Made by a program: the position numbers and the translations under genes | Part shown: positions 57,822 through 64,000 of the stretch, piece by piece | How the letters are laid out: every line of letters begins with the position of its first letter | How positions within the stretch are numbered: position 1 is the first letter of the stretch | Notes under the pieces: model-generated | The model's database searches: none | The model's input: only the letters and a program-made list of their open reading frames with translations | What the model was told of the DNA's origin: nothing | NCBI RefSeq assembly: GCF_022605725.1 | Contig: NC_065550.1 | Location: 9,114,001 to 9,178,000 of the forward strand | Reading direction: 5' to 3' | DNA: 64,000 nucleotides | Source of the DNA: Anthonomus grandis grandis | Lineage: Eukaryota > Arthropoda > Insecta > Coleoptera > Curculionidae

Positions 57822-58057
57822 TAATCTTTGTACCTATTTGGAATGTTTTGTTTGTATACAATTAGAGTTCGTATACGTGTATGTATGTGTATCGTCCTAT
57901 TTTTGGTAAGGGAAAACCTTATTTTTTATTGTAATTTTATTTTAAATTAATAATTTTGTAAGGTCTGATGATGCCCTAACCGGGTGAAACATATGTAACC
58001 GGTATTTAAATTATACAGATGCTGTAGATTTTGAGAGTTTTTCGTTCCTGCTTTTGA
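57822..58057 (+). repeat. Right pLTR of Penelope-like element
   Basis: Direct repeat of the left pLTR, same orientation. Confidence 0.93.
57960..58002 (+). ncRNA. Hammerhead ribozyme motif, right pLTR
   Basis: CTGATGA at 57965-57971, helix II GCCC-TAACC-GGGT, GAAAC, loop ATAT, GTA at 57995-57997, ACC. Helix III is A-T and C-G here, so this copy has a better helix III than the left one. Predicted cleavage between 57997 and 57998. Confidence 0.88.
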
Positions 58058-58139
58058 CAAATATTTTCAGCCTGGGTGTCATTTTCTGACGAAGTCACTT
58101 TTACTATTAGGTAATCGAGAGATACGTGCGCGTATGCTG

Positions 58140-58345
58140 ATACCGTTTTAGGTTTTACGCCAAAATCTTATCAAATGCTCTTTGCAAATATAAGTGGTGA
58201 CCGATATCTTGAATTTTTACAATATAATCGGTACCAGAAGTAGCACGACTATTTCCGACTGAAAATAGAAATTTTGATTAAAGAATCTACTTTCAGCAAG
58301 ATGGTGCAACTTCTCATTTTTTCCGCAATAGATAGATTGGACAAA
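58140..58345 (+). pseudogene. Mariner-like transposase scrap
   Basis: Forward frames show NISGDRYLEFLQ near 58185-58220 and FQQDGATSHFFRN near 58290-58330, the second-Asp region of mariner-type transposases. No ends or other domains. Confidence 0.5.
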
Positions 58346-58359
58346 TACGGACAGAGGAG

Positions 58360-58700
58360 AGGAGATAAACAAAATACGGATTTAACATTGGACTATTTTG
58401 TTTTCAGTTGTCATACCTCTAAACAGTTAGTTAGAAAAAAAGTTAGTCCCCACGCAGTTTAATAATAGTAACAATGTGATATTGAGACCTTGGATAACTC
58501 AGGATCTACTTTCCACAGAAAGAGATAAAATAAAGAAACAATATACTTTTAACCCAAACTGAAATACTAAACGATTACAACAATTACAGGAACAATCTTA
58601 GTAAACTTATAAAAAAACAAATTATAAGTAGTATAAGACTAAACACTTTTTCAAATAAAAATAAAAGTATTATAAAACAAAAGAAGTTTAAAATTCTGAG
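58360..58700 (+). pseudogene. Jockey-like EN-RT linker scrap
   Basis: NNSNNVILRPWITQDLLSTE followed by RDKIKKQYTF and, in another frame, YNNYRNNLSKLIKKQIISSI. This matches the RPW-T-DI...Y--YRN-L---I--AK linker of Jockey-group LINEs. It stops before the RT. Confidence 0.55.
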
Positions 58701-59758
58701 CTCTCAGATCATGAGTATGCTACTTTTGCATAACTTATAAGAGAATTAAATGAGGACTAGAAAAGGGCAGAATTTTTATTGTAACTTACATCGGAGATAG
58801 TTCGATAAAAGAAATGGTAGACATCAAAGATTCACCCTGTAGAATCTTTCCATAAGATTTTACAATTGTAGCACTTTAATATACTTAAAACTTAAAACAT
58901 CCTTAATGTAGCCTGTCTTTTTCATTTAATGTATCCTTTTTATAGGTTTTGATTATTTTGTATCTGTTCTAGCTCTTCACAGTTATCACAGTTTGTCGAA
59001 ACTCCTGGAATCTTGATTTTAGTTTTTTTTAGATTAGTCTCAATATCATTATAATGACGATTCAAGACTTTATTAGCAGTATTTTATAGAACTTAAATAT
59101 TTTATAGAACATTTATATTTTATATGTTGAACATTTCATTATTATTTTAATTTTTATACTTTTATATGAAGAGATTCCAAGCAGGAAATACAGCCATACA
59201 TGTTTCTATTCTATCTTGCTCTTTGCACATTTATTGTCTGGGGAAGTATAAATTATAAGTGAAAAAATAGTGTTAAGATTGTGAATGGTTATTTAATTCC
59301 TTAAAAATAGCTAAAATGTGGTATTTTTTGTATAGGGAAAAACGTAATTTATTGCCATCTAATTGCGCTAAGAAAATTCTTCTTTCCTTAATGTAGAGTG
59401 TTCCGTAAAAGAATTATTGATTTTCAGCAACTTGAAACTTATATACAATGAGTTTTTAAATGGAATTCTGTTTTATGAGAGAATAGCGATTTTAAATCAT
59501 TCTCAGTTGACTAGAGGTTGTAATTGTTACAGCACATGTCTTTATTTTAAGAATTTTTACCCTATAACATCTGGTGTTTTACTTATTTATTGTCTGTTAT
59601 TTCTATCTCTATACTTGTAAAGTACGTACGATCATACTTCGCTACTGACAAAGGGGGAAACAAAGTAAAATTTAATAATTAAACTGCTTCCTTCGGCTTT
59701 TTTTTATAATTAAAAGGTACCTATATTGGGTGAGACACTAAGATATAAACCAAATATT
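58701..59758. other. No recognisable gene
   Basis: AT-rich DNA with no motif-bearing frame. The 67-codon frame 59417-59620 is hydrophobic but has no homology that I recognise. Confidence 0.4.
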
Positions 59759-59777
59759 TTAACACGTTCACTGCCGA

Positions 59778-59839
59778 TGACCCAACTATTGAGTCACGGC
59801 GACTTCCCGAAAGAGGCCGATGACTCAACAGTTGAGTCA
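59778..59839. promoter_or_regulatory. Paired TGACTCA palindromes, left end of piggyBac
   Basis: TGACCCAACTATTGAGTCA (59778-59796) and TGACTCAACAGTTGAGTCA (59821-59839): two half-sites TGACTCA/TGAGTCA in mirror orientation with a 5-bp centre. Probable transposase binding sites; each half equals the consensus of AP-1-type bZIP factors, so a host factor could also bind. Confidence 0.75.
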
Positions 59840-59991
59840 AGCGCAATGCGTTGTTTTACCAGTCAGTACAGCTTCGGCCTTTGGACGGGTAATACGATAT
59901 TATGCCGGCCTTTTACTGAACTACACGTGTTTATACGAAACACGTGTTTTTGCGTGATTGGTTTTGAGGTTAAGTTTTTGTCTTTAGTACA

Positions 59992-61630
59992 ATGGACAAT
60001 GGAATGGCAGGGCCATCTAGACTGAAAAGAAAGCTTGCGGATTATAAAAAAGATACTTTTTTGAGTGATTTGGAGTTGGAGATGGAATATTAAACTGTTC
60101 CGAAAGTGACGAGGATCCTTTTATAGACAGTGGCAGCGAGTATGAGCCTGATTCTACGAGTTCAAGCGAAGACGAGGAAATTCGAGGGCAAGGTATGTCT
60201 GGCGTAGAAGACCCTATTGATTCCGCTGAAACCACCCAATACGACGACGACGATCAGCCTGAGGCTCTAATGTGGACTGACAACTCAAATATAAAAAATA
60301 TTCCATTTTCCGGCAACCCAGGACTAAAAGTAAATTTAGTATCTGACGATCCAATAAACTTTTTCAATTTGTTTCTTACGGATAATTTTTTTGAAAATAT
60401 CGTAGTTGAGACAAACAGATACGCCGAGCAATTGTTCTTAAGTGAAAAAACAAGAGAAAATTCAAGAATAACGAACCGGAAGCCTTTGACAGTTCCAACT
60501 CTAAAAGTTTTTATAGGGTTATGGCTTCATATGGGCAATATACAAATAAACCGGCTGCAGGATTATTGGAAAACTCACACGTTGTACAATATCCAATGTT
60601 TTAGAATCCATATGAGCAGGAATCGTTTTTTGACGATCCTAAAATGCTTACATTTTGCCAAAATTCCGGAACGAGGAGAGCCAGGATACGATGACCGTTT
60701 GTGGAGGGGTAGATTGCTTTTCCAGCAATATATTAAAAATAAAAAGCATAAATTTGGCGTAAAATTATATGTTTTATCGGAACCTAATGGCTTCGTGTTG
60801 AAGATGAGGATATATACTGGAGATGAAGAGGACATGCAAAGAGAGTTGCAAATGTTGTGTTTTGTCTAGTAAAAAATTATCTTGAAAGAGGGCATTCATT
60901 GTATATGGATAATTATTACAATAGTATTCGTTTAGCTAACGAACTACTTTTGAAAAGAACTTACGTGACTGGAACTCTAAGAGCGAGCAGGAAGGGTAAC
61001 CCAGAAGAAATTACTTCTAAGAAATTGGCTAAAGGTGAGAGTCTTATCAAATATTCCGATGGAAAGTGGCGAGATAAGAGAGAAGTTCTATTCATTTCTA
61101 CCGAATTTGATATTGAAATAGTACAAGTGCAAAATAGACGAGGAGAAGAAAAACAAAAACCGAAAGCGATCATTATGTACAATAAGTACATGTCCAGAAT
61201 AGATAGGCAAGACCAAATGCTTGCGTATTATGCAAGTGAACGGAAAACAATTAGGTGGTACAAAAAGATGGGTATACATATAATATCAATAATGTTTCTC
61301 AACAGTTATCATCTGTATAACCAATATTCAACCAAGAAGAAACTAAACTATTATGACTTTCGGTATAACATTATAGAAAGCCTATTGGCTGAAAAAGAAG
61401 GAAAACCTGAAGTTGATCCATCCCAAGAAATGAAAGTTCCCAAAGAAAAATCTAGCCATTTTCCTGAAAAATACCAGTTAGATGCTGCAGGACGACAAAT
61501 GAGAAAAAGATGTAGAGTGTGTTATCATAATAAATTGCGCAAAAATACTTCGTTTTTTTGTCCATCTTGCTTAGATAAGCCGGGGTTGTGTCTTGAAAAC
61601 TGTTTTCAAATATATCGTACTTCTAAGTAA
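59992..61630 (+). pseudogene. piggyBac transposase, frameshifted and internally deleted
   Basis: The ATG at 59992 (MDNGMAGPSRLKRKLADYKK) starts an acidic N-terminus; a shift near 60090 moves to the frame with DPFIDSGSEYEPDSTSSSED. The core runs to 60869: PINFFNLFLTDNFFENIVVE, PTLKVFIGLWLHMGNIQIN, RFLTILKCLHFA. At about 60700 YDDRL is joined to WRGRLLFQQYIKNKK; family members have some 35-40 residues between, including the first catalytic Asp (S-DE-M--W-GR), so that residue is deleted. A one-base shift near 60840 leads into the last frame (to 61630): second Asp in HSLYMDNYYNSIRLA, third in MSRIDRQDQMLAYY, and a cysteine-rich end (CRVCYHNK, FFCPSCLDKPGLC). PGBD4-like. Inactive. Confidence 0.92.
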
Positions 61631-61946
61631 GTGCGAACTTACTTTTTTACTTTTAAGTTTGTGTGATATTATGTTTTTGTTGAGAAATAAAGTTTTGTTT
61701 GTTTATGTTTATATTTTAAATGGATGTTTACTCAGTTTATACTTAGTATTTGTTTTTTTTTTGAGATTTAATTTGCATTTAGTTTAGTTATTAGTTTCTA
61801 CAACTTAGGTATTTTTTTGTTTGGTTTTTTTTTGTTCTCTTTTCGAAATACAAAGTTCTAATTCTTACATTGCCATAATTTTTATTACTTTTCTTTATTT
61901 GTTTGTTGTAATTTTTTATTTAAAAAAATTTACTGAATTTATTACA

Positions 61947-62022
61947 TGACTCGAACGTTGAGTCATGCGGCCTCTAGTCGTAGAAACGTATCTGAAAGAC
62001 CGATGACTCCACCCTTGAGTCA
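61947..62022. promoter_or_regulatory. Paired TGACTCA palindromes, right end of piggyBac
   Basis: TGACTCGAACGTTGAGTCA (61947-61965) and TGACTCCACCCTTGAGTCA (62004-62022). The inner copy and its neighbouring GCGGCCTCTA mirror the left inner copy (AGAGGCCG then palindrome), so the subterminal block is itself an inverted repeat. Confidence 0.75.
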
Positions 62023-62168
62023 GGGTAATTTTAACCCTTAAGACGTCCAAAAAACAAATATAATAGATAAGAGAAGCCAAAAAACACCTTTTCTTCATTG
62101 ATTTTAAAAATATATATACTGGCCTTTCAAAAAGTTTTTTGAAGTTTATACGGCAGTGAACGTGTTAA

Positions 62169-62755
62169 GTAATTTGACTTACACTGTTATTACACACATT
62201 AGCTTTTTAATTAGTCGGAAGTGACATTGAATGATTGGCCTGTAAACATATTGAATATTGACTTTTAGTTTTCACATTTCTGTGATCTTTAGTGAAAATT
62301 TTCAATAATGCCCTAGGCCTTTCGACAAAAAAATTCGTGGCGTTCACTAATATATTTCAAATCCTCTCTTTAACTGAATAAGCTGGTAAAATTTTGGATG
62401 TAAAAAACTCTCCCTTGATTAGAGTTAAATTAAAGCCGATCTTTCTGGTTGTTAAGATTTTAAATCACGACTTTCAAACCTTTTCGGATAGCTAAATATT
62501 TTGAATTTTGAATCTTGTCTACTCTTGGACATCAGTAAGAAAGTAGAATTGTATCAGATATTTTGAAAATTTTACTGAATTAGTAATTTTAAGTTAGTAA
62601 GTAAGGAAAATTTATTGCTACATTTTGACACTATTGTTACACTGACGGTTTATAGTTCTAGTGTAAATTCTTTTCTCATTATTGTGCGAAATTGTAATTT
62701 ACTTTCAGTAACAATAATATTTTATTTCATACACTGTCTTCAGCTTATTTTTAGA
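62169..62755. other. No recognisable gene
   Basis: AT-rich. Nothing supported on either strand. Confidence 0.4.
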
Positions 62756-62759
62756 CTTG

Positions 62760-64000
62760 ACTGATATTATAGTTGTTGACTGTTCAATGACAAAATTTGT
62801 ATTAACTGAAAACTAGGAGTATTTCTGATGGAGATGAAATGAAAACAGTTTTTATTTAGTACTTGGCAACTTATATCTAAAAACAAAAAAAAACAATTTG
62901 GATTGCATAAATAAACAAATAGTCTCCTACTAAATATATGTTCATTTGGTGCATTATTTACATCAGTCAACTTATTAAAAAGGTAAAGTCTCCCGTAAAA
63001 CAAAGTTTTTTGTAATGCTGATATTCTTAGCTGTTCAATATTAAATATCGAATGTTATAAATATGAAACTGTAGTCTTCTTCTTAGATAAACATTGAGTT
63101 ACTCTGGCATTAAATTATTTTATATAAAAAAAATTTGCCTTTTTTATGTCTTCCTCAACATTTAGCCAATTTAAAGGATTTAGCATTTCTTTAATCAGCA
63201 TATATTTATTACAGGTCAATAATACATGAATTATTTTATATTTGTAGTTTATGTACTTCTTCTCTGTAGTAAGAAATCCATAGTGTAATATGTAAAGTCA
63301 GGTTAAATTATAGTTTTATGAATTAACATTTTGGACCAACTAGAAACACAATATAATATTCTAATAAAAACCCATGCTTTTTTCCTATTTTTTTACACAA
63401 CTAATTTACATGTATATAAAAGTTTAACTAATGGTTCAAGATTACACCCAAGTATTTAATATCACTAACAAATTCTATAGGGTAACCATTTATAAATAAA
63501 GATAATCCTAAATCAAAAAAATATTTAAAATTTGTCGATGCACCTACTTTCATACATATAGTCTAGAATTAAAATTTTCCTAAATTCTATTTAGGTCGTT
63601 TGTATAGACAATAAATAATAAGGGTCCGAAGACTCTTTTTTGAGGTATCTAGGTCTCTAGGTCCTATTTTTGTTCTTTGAAACCTAGCCTTCAGATATTT
63701 ATCAATCCAACTTGAAGCATAACCCGCAATCCCATAAATTCTCATTTTTTAAAAAAAAAATTTACTATCAATAGTTTCGAATGCACGCTTAAGATCCACA
63801 AATACACCAATAATTATTTCTCCATTGTTCATCTTCTCTCTGCAATTTGCACAAACATACTGGATTGCTGATTCACAAGAGTGTTGAGTTCTGAATCCTG
63901 ATTGTCCCTCAAACAATAGATAATTTTAATTCAAGATAATCTTTTAACTGATAACAAATAATAGCTTCTAACATCTTATGTACAGTTGGTAGGAGATTTA
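62760..64000 (-). pseudogene. Jockey-group reverse transcriptase, running off the window
   Basis: Reverse frames from 64000 down give, in order: LPTVHKMLEAIICYQLKDYL, then GQSGFRTQHSCESAIQYVC near 63880, GVFVDLKRAFETIDSKFF near 63800 (motif with the first catalytic Asp), YGIAGYASSWIDKYLKARFQ near 63720, IKYLGVIL near 63455 and IHVN-LCKKIGKKHGFLL near 63400, then LNPLNWLNVEEDIKKANFFY near 63180 and a C-terminal tail near 62800-63000. The catalytic YADD region is not visible between 63560 and 63640, where the frame is shifted or deleted. Start and endonuclease lie beyond the window end. Confidence 0.8.

Larger units (their letters stand above)
54932..58057 (+). mobile_element. Penelope-like element with direct pLTRs
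   Basis: A 3.1-kb element bounded by direct repeats of about 240 bp (54932-55172 and 57822-58057) that begin TAATCTTTGTACCTATTTGG and end GTTCCTGCTTTTGA. Between them is one RT-endonuclease gene on the forward strand. Direct pLTRs, hammerhead motifs and a GIY-YIG C-terminus identify a Penelope-like retroelement. pLTR divergence is low (a few substitutions and a small indel), so it is a fairly young copy. Confidence 0.95.
59763..62164 (+). mobile_element. piggyBac element with TTAA duplication and palindromic subterminal repeats
   Basis: 2402 bp with perfect 14-bp ends (CACGTTCACTGCCG at 59763 and its mirror ending at 62164), flanked by TTAA at 59759-59762 and 62165-62168. Two 19-bp palindromes occur near each end (59778-59796, 59821-59839; 61947-61965, 62004-62022). 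One transposase gene, read forward. A different piggyBac family from those at 16.9 and 28.6 kb. Confidence 0.96.

Noticed and set aside
59778..59839. Host enhancer with AP-1 sites
   Set aside because: The sites belong to the piggyBac termini (mirrored at the other end), so an element function is more likely than a host enhancer.

Overview
This is eukaryotic, AT-rich DNA that looks like insect intergenic heterochromatin, possibly from a beetle or another TE-rich genome. GT-AG introns of about 65-520 bp interrupt the coding remains, and every protein I can recognise comes from a transposable element. I see no convincing host gene, tRNA, rRNA or CRISPR array. The insect assignment is an inference from the TE mix: piggyBac, rosa-like mariner, Tc1, PIF/Harbinger, MULE, Penelope, Jockey/I-group and R2/R4-like LINEs, and Ty3/gypsy.

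Layout. 1-3.7 kb: a non-LTR endonuclease/RT linker fragment and an unidentified GC-rich patch. 3.7-7.7 kb: a mariner-type element with about 300-bp inverted arms, split by a degraded R2/R4-like retrotransposon. 8.2-10 kb: a second mariner-type transposase remnant and a Jockey-like RT. 11.34-15.17 kb: a long-TIR mariner-type element whose left arm holds an almost complete 1.5-kb Tc1 copy. 16.85-19.26 kb: a piggyBac element flanked by TTAT instead of TTAA. 22.87-31.38 kb: the largest nest. It is a long-TIR mariner-type element carrying a PIF/Harbinger two-gene cassette (MADF/BESS-like protein plus DDE transposase) and, in its right arm, a 2.6-kb piggyBac. 31.9-33.7 kb: a reverse-strand Penelope-like element (PLE). 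34.1-36.1 kb: non-LTR fragments and a possible LTR. 39.36-49 kb: a decayed gypsy element, with a 4.24-kb MULE in its gag (exact 9-bp target duplication) and LINE debris in its pol. 50.4-53.6 kb: more LINE fragments. 54.93-58.06 kb: a nearly complete PLE with direct pLTRs, each carrying a hammerhead ribozyme motif, and an RT-GIY-YIG protein. 59.76-62.16 kb: a third piggyBac with clean TTAA ends and four subterminal palindromes. 62.8-64 kb: a reverse-strand Jockey-group RT running off the window.

None of the transposases or RTs is fully open. Most carry one to four lesions, so many copies are young but inactive; the gypsy, R2/R4-like and small LINE pieces are older. Insertion order can be read in three stacks: Tc1 after mariner-type; piggyBac (and apparently Harbinger) after mariner-type; MULE after gypsy. 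The mariner-type remnants with enough sequence have 41 residues between the second and third acidic positions, fitting the rosa/DD41D branch of IS630-Tc1-mariner. Their ends start TACAGGGTGTC or close variants.
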